Source: Camarhynchus parvulus (taxonomy: Eukaryota > Chordata > Aves > Passeriformes > Thraupidae). From it: a stretch of DNA of 64,000 nt. How positions within the stretch are numbered: the stretch's first letter is position 1; each line of letters opens with the position of its first letter. Below are positions 45,000-59,249 of this stretch, in pieces. Where the stretch lies: NCBI RefSeq assembly GCF_901933205.1, contig NC_044590.1, positions 14,163,501 to 14,227,500 of the forward strand, given 5' to 3'. Both the position numbers and the translations under genes were made by a program. The notes below the pieces were generated by a model. That model ran no database searches, was not told where the DNA came from, and worked only from the letters and a program-made list of their open reading frames with translations.

Positions 45000-47900
45000 C
45001 CCTCGGTGGTTCATCAGTGACATTCAAGAGGAACAGGAACCCCACACTTCAGTCTGGCGACCCCTGTGCTTATTACAAGCCAGAGAAGTGCTCTAATACA
45101 GTACAGTTAGCTCAACACATCCTCACTCATCCCCCAAACTACCTAGCACCAGCCCACTGGAGATATATACTTTCCAGAAGGACCTTGTCTTCCAGCTCCC
45201 TGCAGCCAAAGGGTTCCCCTTCCCAGGTGCAGGAGCAGCATCTGGCACAAACAAAGCAGGCTCAGGGAGGGGAGGTGCCAAGGACAAGCTCTCACTGCAA
45301 GCAGCTCCTGTGAGACAGATGCATCAAAAAGTGTCCAACCTCCATCTATCAGCGGGCTTCTGGAAACACATCCTTCAAGGTGAGGGATGCAAGCCTTGCT
45401 CAACTCCTCATCATGTCGCCCTTCTCTCTCCTTCTTCCTGTAGTTCTGATGAGAAGAAGGATCCCTTGAAAATACAGACCTCAAACAGGCACAGAAGTTT
45501 GTAGGCAGCCCTGAAGGACAAGCAGGAAGATAAAGAATTGCATAGCCATGCTATGAAATTACTGATTTTCAGACAAGCACGTCTGGTCTGCTGACGTGCC
45601 TCCAGAATTGCTCCATCACCCCAGTGGCCAGGCACAGCTTGAAGGAAAAGAGATGAGTCAGGGGTACCAGGTCCCAGCCTGCTGCCCAGGCCTGCAGGCC
45701 AGTAGCAAGCCAGGCTCATGGATGGCAGCTAGCCCAGGGGAAGTTGGGTGGCTCAGCACTGCCTTGCTGTACTGTTACCTGAGGATGTACTAACCTGCCC
45801 TGACAAACACTGGCAGAGGTCACAGTACAGACTGATGAGAAATCTTAGAAATAAGAACTGCAGGCAGGACCCACAGACACAGCAATAGGGCCCTGCTCAG
45901 CCCTGCCAGACATAAGGCAGCAACAAAGGGCACCAGGCAATGGGGCAACTGAGAGCTTTCAGAAGCCTGTCTTCCAAGTAAAGAGTCCTGGTTTGTCTTT
46001 TGCTTCACACATCAATTCCTGTGCCAGTGTCAGCAGCTGTCCTTGTGTGTTCACACCACTCTGGAGTGGTGGGGACACTCCACTGCCTCACATAAGCTGC
46101 AGAGTAGCTCTCTTGGGGAAGAGATGCTATTCCAGCCCTGGCTGCCCTAGAGTTGTTCTGCTCTCTACCACCTGCTGCCATCATGGGAACAGCCCTTGGC
46201 TCAAGCACAGAGCAGGGTCTCATGCCTGATAACAAACCCTACAGCCTTGAGGAAAGGAAGTAGCCAGTAGCCATTCCCTACCATACAGGGATGACGCGAG
46301 CTGCGTAATTTCTCTGTCAGGGTCAGGCATCACATTGGGCCTTTGTAGACTGAGACACCAGTACTGCTGCTCTGGCAGGAACTCTCAGAGTCCTGACTGG
46401 AGCTCAGAGGCAGAGGACCAGCCTCAGTATCTCATAGTGTACCCCATCACACAGCCTGGAGAGCCTCATACCAGCTTACTGTCCAAAGCATGTCATGCCA
46501 AATGGGATCAGAGCGCCGGGTGTATGGGACCAGCCTCAACAAGCAAATGAGAATCATTCCCAAAGAAGCCAGAAAGGGTGTCTGCAACTGCCTGAAGTCA
46601 GCTAAGGGACATAAGGATTGGCCATTGCTTGCCAAGAGGTTTGCTGTGCTCCCCTGCTACTCCTGGCCAATCACTGAGAGCAGCACCTCCCCATCAGAGG
46701 AACCTCCTCAATAGCTTTGCAGTTGGTAAGGCAGACAGAAAGCCCAAGGACAACCAAGCAGGGCCCAAGCACCAGCCACCCTCCTCACCTGATGCATCCA
46801 CATTGCAGGTGAGCAGCAGTAAAGGACTCACAGGTCTGGCTGGGACAGACCAAGAGCAGAACCCGGAACCTGCACTGTTCTTCTTCTGCTTGTCTTGACC
46901 AACAGTGTCCTCTGAGACCAAACAGCAAAGAGTCCTCTGGTGCTATTTGAGCCTTGCTACCTCATCAAGCCCTGTTCCTAAGCAGGGCTGCAGAGACACG
47001 TCTCAGCCAGCAGAGCCACTGGAGCTTGATACTTGGGGGTCTGCTGCAATCCAGAGGGACTCAGGGAACTACATTCCTGAGGGCTGCATAGAAAAGAGGC
47101 TCTGCAGAAACATCTCCCTGCCAGCGGATTTAGAGAGGTGCTCCCATCACTCGGGGAGTTCCAGGCAAGGGAGACACGCACTGACAATGCAACTGCCGGC
47201 AAAACACTAGAGGTAGAGCTAGGGGAGGGGCGCAAGAGTGACACTTCTCTCCCTGGCTCCTCCCCAACAGCTCTCTGCAAGTTGAATTAGGGAGGGCTGC
47301 ATGTTTCAGCAAAGCCTCCTCCAGGAGGCAAAACAGCAACCCGGCTAGCTGCTCCTCCACAGCACACTCCATCACCCAAGAGCATCTCTGCAGGACACTC
47401 TCAGAAGGAGGTACCCAGTCCCCCTCAGCAGCTATCTGTCTGCAGGCTGTCACGCAAGCAGCCTGGCAGGCACAGCACAGCCCTCTCCCCACAGCCTGCT
47501 GCAGCAGGATTTGTTTATGTGTCTGCAGCTGCTCTGTGCCTTCGCCATGGGAATCCAGGCTGAAGTTCCATCCGTGCCGAGCAAGAAGCAGCCTCGCCGC
47601 ACAGGCTCTGCGCAGCCCGGCAGGCACAGGGCTGCGGGGGGCAGAGCCCCTGGCAACGGGCCCGCTGGAGCGGCAAGCCGCATTCCCAGCCTCCGCAGTG
47701 CCTCCCCCACATCCTGCCTCCAGCCCTCCGCTGGGGGTAGAGAATGCCAATCTCGGGTTGTAATTTTTCCAAGTTAAAAATAACCCAGTAGTTTAGCAAG
47801 AGAGAAGCAGCAGCAGCGATGCAGGGGGCTGTGGAGTCTGCAAGCTCACTGCGAGGCAGCACAGCACACATTCTCCTTCCCAAACAGAGGCTGCGGAGAA

Positions 47901-50900
47901 GCAGCTTCCCAGCTCTGCTCACACAGCTACAGAAAACAAAACTCCCTCAGCAACCTATCACGAGAGGCTTCGCCAAGCAGCCAAGTGGCCTTCATTTCAG
48001 AGCTGCCGTAACGCTCCACGGCACCATGGGGGAAGAGGGCACAGGCCCCACACTCCTAAGCAGGACACACAGCACGATGAAGGAAACAAAGGGGAAAAGG
48101 AGAGAACAAAGAGGTCCAAATAACCAAAGTAAGGGAGAAAACATGCATCAGGCAGGTACACATGTCCAAGACGGGCAGAGCATCACACCAACAGCCAGCC
48201 CCAAGAGACACAGCCATGCTGCAAGCAATTTTCTGTTTTCAAAATATTCTCATCTTTAAAAAAAGAAGGTGGGGGGGAATGAACTATGTTCTCTGTAGGG
48301 CCAGAGGAGCCCAGAGATCTGCTGATAAGGACACCAAAAGCACATGGCAAACCTGCAGTACCTCCCCAAGACACCCAGTTCTGCCACCCCACAGGTGAAC
48401 AGGCAACAAGACTTTGACAGGCAGGCAATAAATCACCACAACCTCCTTGCCACTTGCTCCCTTGGAAAAGGAATACAGTGATGCTGCACAGCACTCCCCT
48501 CCAGAAAGCCTGTTCAACACCAACACTCTGCTCCCAAGCTCTCAGCCCTACAGCAACAGCCACGTCAGAGACCCCAGGGAGACACCTGGGCTCGTGCCAT
48601 TGCCTGTCCACACAGGATGCTCTGTTGGCACCCAACAAGCAAGAGTGCACACGCAGGCTGGATACAGCCCCCGGTAATGCAGCTTCAGTCAGCTGCATTT
48701 CATGACTCTCATGAGAAGCTCACGTGGCAGAGCCAGCAATAGCTCCTTTTTGGAGGGTTTTCAAATGCAGCTTCTAATCCAAGACCATAACCACAGTGAC
48801 CTTCAGCCGCTGCACAGTGCCAGGGGACTGAGCACCAAGGGCTCACTCAGAGTCCAGCGAACACAGTAGTGAGTAGGACACACAGCACAAGGGAAGAGAA
48901 AGCAGCAGAACAGCTAAAAGCCCTCGAGTTTGTTCAGCGAAGGCACATCATGAACACAAAGCTATGCCTGGCCATTCAACACACACACAAAGAGAAGCAC
49001 TCTGGCTTCCTGCTAGAGAGAGGGAAACCACACCTGAGCTCACCATAAAATGTACTTCCCGCATCATCATCTTCATGAACAGACCAAAATGAGGGGACAC
49101 ACTACTCCCAGGTGGCACAGGCCTTGCAAGGTGGCTGTCTGCAGAGCAGGGATGCATCCAGTGTCAGCTGTACCCCCCTCCCCATCATGGGTATGCACCC
49201 AGCATCAGCTGCGTGCTCTTTCCCACATCATCATCCTGCTACCCTGGTATGCAGGAGCAAGACAGGTTTCTCAAACCTACTGTGTCTGTTGCCTTCTGAT
49301 CTGCTGGCCAAGAGTCTGACTCCAAACAGTTGTTCAAAAGCCTCAGGCAGTGTATTTTAATCCTCAACATCAGCAAGGCAAAAAAACCCAGAGGAAAACC
49401 AAACCAAATCGCTACAATGCAGTACCTACGCAGCCAAAAGAGAAAGGAGACAGGCCAAGCTTGCCCAGACTCGTAGCTGGCACCCAGCAGGCTGGACTCC
49501 CACAGGGACAGGGATCTGACCACCCTGAGTGCCAAGAGGCATGATTTCATGTGCAAGGGTGTAGTGGTGTGCCAGAACATGTGCAGCACTCCTGCACACA
49601 CAGGGGTCCACGGTGGCTCCCTGCACAGCAGTATCCCACCAGCACGATTCATGTGCCTTGTAAAGAGCATCCCCAGCTCAAGCTCCTGACACATCAGCAA
49701 AGCCCACTGCATGTCACTGATGTAGCACTTTCCAGACCTCTGCTACCCACTACACGCAAATATGGGCCAGTGTGGCATCCAATCCAGGCCACCACACAGC
49801 TCAAATTAACTGCCCTGTCTGCCAAATCTTAACAAGCCATTCTTCCATCACCAGAGCCAAATTTTCCTTCCACTTTATTCACCAGCCCCAGCATGCCGAC
49901 CAGCAAGCCAGCAAGAAAGGACATGAGTGGAGTGTCCAGGGAACAGACAGTGACAGTGGCCATAAAGCCTTCCCACTTCATCCATCACATTCCCAGCACC
50001 TAATTTCCTACTTTAAAATGTAGGAAATGTGTCCTGTATCCACATGCTACAGGAGTCCCAAGCTCCAGAAGCCAATAAAGCCTATGGCCGAGTGTCACTT
50101 CCACAGCATCCTGCACAACTCTCCCACCCCACTGACCCTGGTGCAGGCCAGAAGCAGCCAGCTCACAACTCCTCTCCTGGCCTCTGGGAGTCAGAAGCTC
50201 ACTGCTCACAGCAGCTCAACACAGTGGCATAACCAGCCTGCTGGCAACCAAAAAGATGCCTGGTGGGCAATTCCTCTTAGTCTGGGATGGTCCACCCAAT
50301 CTGCTCCTTCACAAGGCAGAGGGCCTTGCAGGCCAAGGCAGGTGTGCTTCAGCTACCAAGGAGGCTGTGGAAAGCCTCTGGTCAGAGTGACAACACAACC
50401 CTAGCTACATTTTAGATGGAAATGGGCAAAGAAGCTCTGAGGACACAGTCTCAGTGCTGGAAGCAGGCTCTCTTCCCTGAAGTGCCTGGCTGTTACCCCT
50501 GGGTAGAGATAGAATTGTAGGCTTGGCTCCTGCTGGCTTCCTGGACCAGCAGTCATGAGGAGCCAGACTTCCCAGCAGTGTAAGGAAAAAGCCTCTGATG
50601 AATTACTGGGCTCAAGGGAGCACAGGGGTTACTGTCAGCTGCTTCAAATGCCTCTTGCATCAGGGCAAAACATCCAGCTGCTCTCCAGCTACCAGGAGGG
50701 ATATAGATGTTTCAGCAAAAACCAGCAGCCTGTGCACTCTGCACATTTTCCTGCTGCCTTTTATGTCTTACACACAAGTGTTCAAGGCTTCACTTAGCTG
50801 TCCAAGTCCATCTCCAAGGTCACTGTCCCTACAAAGAAGCCACTAGGCACATAATTTAACCTTTATTAGTTAGAAAGGTTTACAAAAGCCAGCCTTGACA

Positions 50901-53900
50901 GCTAGCCAATTCAAAGAACATTTTATAAGGTTTGAGAGCTTTACACCAAACTCATACTATCCCAGAGTAGATGGCCAAAAAATGAGATGCCATTCTTGAA
51001 AGTACAGATCTTCTCCTCTTGCTGTTGTTAACATCCTGCACAGCAAACTCCAGCTGTCAGAAAACAGCTTTGCCACACTGCAAACAGCTCCTCAGAGGCA
51101 ATCATAACCCTTTGTGCCTCTACTTTCTAATGTTAGAATAGAGACAAAAAATCAACATAGACATCAGGGAGAGAGAAGTGAACACACACAATGCACTGCA
51201 AGACTTGGCTGTGGACACATCTTACACGCTGATCAGATTTTGTGCTGAGAAGGCACAGCAACACTGGCCACAGCTCCACATAGTGATGGAGATCCCACTG
51301 CAGAGTCCAGTCATGCTGAAAATAATTTCTTGAGGAATTTCTGTCAGACTTCAGGAAAGTCTGCTCCAATTGAAGCTCTCTGCCACAGTCCTCCATAGTG
51401 GATAACTCTTACCTTGCCAGTCATTCACCTGATGTCCCCATATCCCTGTTTGCTCCTGTTATCTGCTGATTAAGGTATTCCCCATTGTTCTTCTGCTATA
51501 ACCACAGCGGAGAAAAAGGTGAAAGAAAAAGTTGGTGCCCTCCTGCCAATCTCCTGCTTCATCTAATGAGTAGCCCACAGGAATGTGCCCAAGGAAAAAC
51601 ATCCAAGGAACTGAATGAAGCATGGCCAAGCACCAGCAGCTGGGCCACAGGAAAAGAGTTAGCATTTCAAACACTTCCAAGCCCTCACAACAGGATGGAC
51701 ACCTCTGCTTTGCCAAATGCCTCGTCTGTGCATAGGTGGCAGAGTGGCAAAGGGTGTAGCTGAAGGGAGCTCAAGGCCAGCCTTGCTTTGCCTACCATGG
51801 CCACATCTCAGACCACAGCTTATGAGCACAGGCCTTGAAGGCAGACCCCAAGGTACATCTTAGTGTGTGAAAAGTGAGCAGCTCTTCTTTGGGCCAGGCA
51901 GCACTTTATCCTGGTCCTAGAGATCTCAAAAAACAGGTGATAAAGGAAGCTCAGCTTGGTCTGTGCTCTCACACACAGTGAAGGCTGGGGGACATAGAAG
52001 GCATCTCCAGGAGCAGAAGGACATTTTGCTACACTGCTCATTCCCCAAGCACAGGACAGCTCCAACACCACTTACAGAGGCTGCTTGACCGATGCTGCCC
52101 TGTTGGAGAAGAGCTCCTGCACCCACACAGGCTGCACCTGTCCTGCTAGCATTGCAAACCCAGGCCATCCACTCCAGGGCAGGGCAGAAAGGCTGGCTGG
52201 CAGACCCCTGCCTGCAGCAATGCCAGGTACTGGGGGAGCCAAGCTGTTCCTCAGCACCCAGAAAGATAACATCCTAAATAACCACAGTCTGAGAGTTTTT
52301 GTATGCTGTAGAGAGGTCCCACAGCTCATGGCATCTGTTCTGCCTGCACATCCTAACAAAATCTAGCAAACCTCATTCCAAAATAGCAACAAACAAAATC
52401 TGCTGTTGTCCAGGCCTGAGAAAGTACTTTGAGAGAACAGTCTCCAGAGTTCAGATGCCATCTGTAATGACACATTCATCTCAATCATCTCTGTTTCCTT
52501 GCATTTGTCTTTTACACCATCCCAAGAAAGACTAAAGTATGGGAGGCTGAGAGCAGTGCCAAAGAGAAATTCTTCAATTCCTCTAGGGCAAATGCTTGGG
52601 ATTCAGTGATGCCAGCTCCTCAGCTATAAACAATGCTTTAATACACTTGGCTAGCCCTTTTAAATGGCGAGCACACAAAGGCCTGCCCAGACACACTGCA
52701 AGTAAAACACTACCAAAAGCGCATATGGAGAGGTAGCCCCTTCTTGCCTCAGCTCATAAAGCCCTTTAGTCAGAGACCAGCTCAGGGAACAGTGAAGAGA
52801 GCATCAACCTTGCCAGGCTGGAGAGCCACAGCTGCACGAGTAGGGAACACATGGGCAGGAGAGCTTCCTGCCAGAGGATGCCTCGCCACTGTCACTAACA
52901 CTGACTGCGAAGTCCCATCTTTGCTGAGTCCCTTTTTCCAAACAGAACTGGAACCCCAGGGCACACCAAGCTTCTTCCAACAGCACATAGGCAGAGCTGC
53001 TGTGGATCTCTCCTGGACTCAAGCTGCATTCATTCAGGGCACAGATACAGAAGACATCCTGGACACTCCTGGCCAACCAGCACCATTGTCATAGGGTCAG
53101 CCAGAAAGCAGGCAAGCACATGGCATCAGCTGCATCAAGCTACCAAGAAACTCTTGTCCCTGTTTGCCTGGCAGGGCTGTAGACATCAGTCTCCTCTGTC
53201 ATGTAGCAACACAGAAGCCAGGTTAGCAAATCCTGGACAGAACTGGAGAACACAGTTCCCACAGGCCCAAGTCCTCGCCCACTCTTACTGCACATACCTA
53301 TCCGAAGTCCAAACCAAAATGGTTTCCACATCTTCTCTCCCTCTGTACTTGGATAAGCCACTCATATTCTGAACCCCTTCTTCAGCAGGCATCTCTGGAG
53401 GAAAAAATCATGCAACAGGGTCCAGAAACCCATTTCTGCTCTGTCTCCTCCTTCCAGCTAAGGGGAACAGAAAGAGCAGGAAACAGAGCTGGATCCAGGA
53501 AAGGGTTTAAGAATATTGTCCTCAGCCCTAATGCCCTGCTCCACTCAGCAGAGAAGCCAATAGAGAGCCTGTCTATAAACTGGAAAGCTGTATCTGCAGA
53601 TAACCACATTTCCACACACAGCGTGCCCTGTCAGATGTGGGCACAGCTCTACCTATTCAAACACATAGGTCCTACAGCCTGCAGAGTCACACCTCAATTC
53701 ACCCGAATTGAAATTACAACTACCAAAGCCTCAAGGAGCCTGTGCCCACAGTGACACACTCCTTCCTTTGCCTTTGGGATTCAGGACCCTGGTTCTCATA
53801 CTCAAAGCACAGTGTGGGACTGGCCTAACTCCAAACCAGCAATTTTATTCTCTGATAGAAACTCTCACCCTCCAGAGCAAGGAGGTAGAGAAGTCACTGT

Positions 53901-56900
53901 GACTGGCCCACAAATCTGCAATCACAAACCTCAGCACCTTCACAGAAAGCACAAGCCTTGCTTCAGCCAGCCTCCCCGCACCATCACTGCGCCGCAAACA
54001 GAGCACAGCCTCTGCTGTCTGCGGTGGAGGAGAGAAACCTGCTTTTATGTATGCACCAAAGTGCATGCTGGGAAAGGCTCAGATACTCTGGTGAGGGGCA
54101 CCCTGCAGGGACTGAGAAAGATCACTGAGAAACAGGGCTTTGCTTGCCCTAAAGCAACAAGCAGAGAAGCATACAAATAGGAGCAATGGGCTGTGCATTC
54201 GCACACCCCATTGCACTCCTTCCGAAGCTAAGCAAGCACAGTGTACAGCAAGGATGCACCAGGCATTTAATTAAGTCATCAAAAATGGCTCTTGTTGGTC
54301 CTCAATTAACAGACATTGAACACTTAAATTTCACTTTATTTAAAGTATATTCTAAGTTCAACCAAAGCAGATGAAAGACTGAGGGTTAAAAGTGCTCTGT
54401 GCATAAGACCTAGAGAACTCAAGGCAGTGGCTCACATAAAAATAGCAGCTTTCGCAGCACATTTATAGCAAAGCACTAATGTTTATTCTTGTATCTAGGA
54501 CTAATTTTAATTCTGCCTCAATGCACAAATATAACAAGGCATTAATGTTTCCTAAAGAACCAATATTTCACTTACCTATACATCAAAGAAGTGGAACCTC
54601 CCTGCAACTTTGCAGCACCCTCATTCCTGCATGTAGCTAATTGTAAGTGCTGGAACTCACTTTCCAAGGCAGCCATACAGTGTAAGTTGAAGTGCAAAAT
54701 GAAACTATGTCCACAAAACAAATACCTATTTCCAGCGCAATAGAGAGGGAGCAGAACTCCCAGCAGTGGTTGCTAACAGGGAGGGCCTGATAGGTAAAAT
54801 TCCTCAATTAGCTGAAGTCCTGCTTCTGCCTTCAAAGAAATGCCAATGAGGTATCTCCTGGGGGGAAGAGGTGGGGGTCTTACATCCCAGGGGGTTTTAA
54901 CACTAAAGGCAATAAGTTCCTCACACAGGTCCACTGACAGCCTCAGGGACATAGCTTCCCCCAGCCTTCCTCACCAGGCTTTTGGCTGGGGTCTCCCACA
55001 CATGCCTATTGCCCTTCCCACCTATTTTCCTGTGCCAGAGCTCTCAGGCTATAATTCAAACAAGTAATTTAGGACAACATCAGATAGTGAATGAAACAGC
55101 CTTGCCCATCCACTGCCTACCTGTCCCTCCTTTGCAACAGCAGGCACGTTAACAGGACGTGAAGCTAGCTCAGGGGCCTAGAGTAACACCAGCCTGACCC
55201 CCGATGCAGCCTCCTACTCTAATGCAAAGCAGGGCTCCACAGATCCCACACTTTTATACAAACATTTAGAAAATACTCTGAAAATTGACACTGCCAAACA
55301 TAACTTTTGCCTGCTTTCAGCACAGTCACCCCAAAAGGAAACAATGAATTACCTGCATTTCAACCCGGAATTCCCTTCATGACTGAGCCAAATGGCAGAG
55401 AGAACCAGACAAGAGCCTGAAAGCTTCAGAAGAGATCTAGACTTAATCTTAGCAGGAAAAACACAAACCAAAAAATTCCCAAACACCACAGTAAAACAAA
55501 CCACTTCAACCATCAGAGAATTTTGGAAAAGGTGAGCCTGCAGAAGGCATGCTGTACCTCAGAGGGCAGACATTCATAATATCATGAAGCAGCATCCCTC
55601 AAGGGGAAACCAAGCCTGGAAAATATGATGAGCACCCCACGGCAAAGCCACATCTCACCCTCACAGTAACACCCGCACTCCCTGAGCCATACCCAACATG
55701 CCTCTGCACATTTCCAGCGCCCACACGAAAAGCTAAGAGGGACTGGGACTTGGTTCCCATGCTTCTCATTTTCTTTTCTGGACTGAAAGAGTGTTTTGCT
55801 CCTGTTAGAGCAGGATTTATACTCACTATAGGCTGAGAACGCCTTGGAGACAACAGGCTGCAGTACAGAAACAGCGTGCACCCCTTCACCTCAAGGCAGT
55901 ATTTCCTCCACAGAGAGAAAGTCCTCACACAAAGGATGTGCCAAAACCTTCGTGTGTGACTCCCACCTGATGCTAACACGACCCAGCACTTCTCTAAGCG
56001 CTGGACCCAAGGGCAGCACAGAGCAGGAGTTCTACACTCAGGCATAAACTCTCCCAGCTTTTAGCTGACTTCCAAAACAGCCAGTTGTACTCAGGCGTTC
56101 CCTAGAGCACAGTCATAACCCTTCCCCAGATATCTGCCAGGGACTGGTCTTAAATATTAAAGCCCAGCCAGAGGGTCTCAGGTATACTCTAATTCTTAGG
56201 CTGACTGGACACATCCAAAATAACAATGCTAAAAATTATTAGCCACATATTGGTGGATTGCTAGGCTGCATCCCAGATTTTCCCATATAAGGGAAAGTTG
56301 AAGGCATTGTCCTATCACATGGAAAACATATTACACCAGCCCGAGATATTATGAACAAAATCAGAGTCCCCTTGTGTCACAAGCTGACACCCAGAGAACC
56401 ACATTTTTCCCTTTTTGCCGCCGGATTGGTCAGCTTTCCCCAGCTCTGTTATTTCACCAGGGGCTGGTGCCGGATGATCACTGGAGGCTGGGACAGGCAT
56501 TGCCCAGTGTGGCACTCACAGTAGGTGTTGCACAGAGCACATCGCTTCCTCAGAGGATTTTGGTCCCACCACCACGCTTGGCAACACAGGCACTGACATC
56601 TCTCCCACAGTCAAGGGTAATTCTGTTTTCATGGGTTTTCAGGGTGCTGAGAACCCAGCACACAAACCTTGCATGCCACTAACACTCTGCCACAGTAAAC
56701 ACTGCTGTCCCACTGCAACAGGCCCCTTCATCCTGACCATCTTCTCTCCCCTTGACAGCACTTGTTGGCCTCTAACAACCACTGTGCCTCTGCTTTCACA
56801 GACCAGGGAGGACCACCAACACTAGAGACTGACTCCACTGTCCCAAGCAGGAAAGTGGGGATGAGCAAGGAGAAATGCATTCACTGCTACTTGCAGGAGA

Positions 56901-59200
56901 AAGGAAAAAAGCCCTTTTAAGTGCCCCAAGGCCCAGTGAGACATCCAGCCACTGAGCTTGACATTGTCTCTTTAAGACACCCTCAGAGCAGGCTCCCCAC
57001 GCATGCCTGCTTTCCAGACCCAACACCAAGCACCACTCGCAGCACAAGGCTGATCAGCTCTTCCCCCTTAGTGAGGGTAAGCTTCTCCTGCACACTGATG
57101 AGGATGATATCAGCTCTTATCTGTGCAAAGCCCAGACAGGGCAGGACACCACAGCAAAACACAAAGGCCCGCTCTGGCAGCCTCTCAAAAAACAAGCCTC
57201 ACAAAGTCGCCCAGCTCACAAAAACAAGTTCACGTGCTTGTACAAAGCCCTCTTGAAATAACACAAACCACTACAGTGAAACTCTTTATATTAACCACCT
57301 GTAGAAGTTTATGTGTTTGGAGAAACTCTTGATAAAATATTAAAGATCACTCAAGGAAGACTAGATCTTAAAAATTATTGTGATTACACTTTTGGGGTGG
57401 AGAGAGGGGGCAGAGATTTACTTCCAGCTGAAGAAATGCAATAAAAAGCAGTCAGGAAAACTAGACACTCTTCTGAGAGCCTCGTCCACCAAGCCACTAG
57501 AAATCAACAGACCCCAAAAAGACCCACAGCACTGACCCCTGGGACTAACATTGGAACATGTAGGGCCAGCTGCCCAAAGACAAGCAGCGTGGTACCCTAA
57601 GGCCACCACGGGGGACAACAGAGGAAGGGGTAAACTCAATCCATTAAAAAGGCATATACTGCTAAACTAGACAGCAGCATTCAGAACAAAGTAACAAGGC
57701 CCCTGACAGCACCTTCCCTTAGAGATGTGCATTATCCACAGCTGCAGCATGGATAAAGACTGCAAGAGCTGCCTTAGTGTCAGATTCACACAGGATACCC
57801 ATACTGGCCCGCAGCAAGGGGCTGCAACTGCCTCCTCGGGGACAGCGCAGCCTGTGTTTCTGCTGGGAAGAATGAGAATAAAGGAACAGGCAGGAACAAA
57901 CAGCCATGCCTGCAGGGTGGGCTTCAAACTTCATCAAAGTGCAAACAAACCAAGATCACTCATTCTCAAAGTCCTCTCCTTGACTTCAGCTTTTGTTTGA
58001 AGAATAAAAACATGTACTTTAACTCTGCTGCACAAGGCGCGCACATACATTTTGACAGGATCCAGCTCTCCTAGTTACTGTGTTTTTCAGCCTGAAGCAC
58101 TTGAGGGGCAACATTCAATGAGCTTCACCCAATGCTGTCACGCTGCCCATCTCTGCAGTGAAGGCAGTGCAGCAGCTCGTCCAGCACCCCTGAAGGACCT
58201 GCAAGAGCAGGCAGCTGTACCAATTCAGAGACGCAGGCTGAATTAGCATTCCCCAAAACAAATTTCTACTTTGTAGTGGAAGAGGAAGCAATTTTCAGGA
58301 AAGGAATCCAGGAGCAGCCCTAAACCAAAACCAACCCTGCTCAAAGCCAAAAGCCTTGGGAGAGAAACAACATATTTACTCCAGGAAGATTGCTGTTATT
58401 GCTTCATACTTCAACAGCTTGACCAAAACTACAATTTCTCTGCAAAGGAGCACAGCAGAGTTCCTGCATGAAGGAGGTAAACAAGAGACAAGGAGAGGCA
58501 AGACAGTACCTCTTCCCATACCATCACCTGAACAGGGCCCAACAGCAACACTTCACAACAGAGAAAACACTCTCTGAGAACTCAGTGCTTCCTCTCCTCT
58601 GGCAACACTCTAATCCAACTGACTCCACAGCACTTAAAAAGATACTCTGCAAATGAAGGGGTCAGAGACAAACATCTAACAAGATAACAGCATCTTTCTG
58701 CCCCCCAGGAGGCCCACTCCAGGGAGGCCAGTGCCAGCTGAGGGGTGCTGGAGGCTTCTGCCCAGTCCCATCGGACACTACACAAGCACAGCCAACCATC
58801 TCCATCCATCTCCCCTCATTCTCCAACACCATCAATATTTGCTGCATTTCCTGAGCAGGATGTAAACAAGAAAAAAGACTGGGCTTTTGGCTAGAAGCAT
58901 CTGGACTCCCTGAGGAAACAAAGCAAGCATTTTTCATAGCAAAATTACCAAAATACTCTACCATATCAAAGGCCAGCAGCAGACCAGGCAGAACCAGCTC
59001 TGCATGTGCTCAGGCAGCCTGCCTGGACCCGCGGTCCCCGACTTCACTGCGAGGTCAGTGTAGTCGTCAGCAGGCAAACTGACAATCAGAGGGAGACCCA
59101 CTCTCAGGCGGGTGCAGGCTCGCAGCAGTAACCCGAGCTGACGATTTTGCTTCCTCCTCCCGTATTTGCGTGCGTGTCTCTCACAGCCTTCATCCTACAA
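45000..59200. other. Plain intron 1 sequence
   Basis: About 14 kb of mostly single-copy DNA within intron 1. No recognisable transposon copy, tRNA, rRNA or coding exon. Many frames up to about 200 codons are open but match nothing known to me and carry no splice-consistent structure. A CpG-rich patch at 47.53-47.72 kb is listed separately. Confidence 0.5.
47530..47720. promoter_or_regulatory. Small CpG-rich patch in intron 1
   Basis: About 190 bases with a concentration of CpG dinucleotides (for example gccgagc, cctcgccgcac, tgcgcagcccggc, gagcggcaagccgc) in an otherwise CpG-poor intron. It may mark an alternative CHD6 promoter or an unrelated GC-rich remnant. I see no convincing first-exon donor next to it. 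Confidence 0.3.
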
Positions 59201-59249
59201 ACCTCATCGACCAAGGCTAAAATCCACCTCCACCACCAGTGAAGCCACT

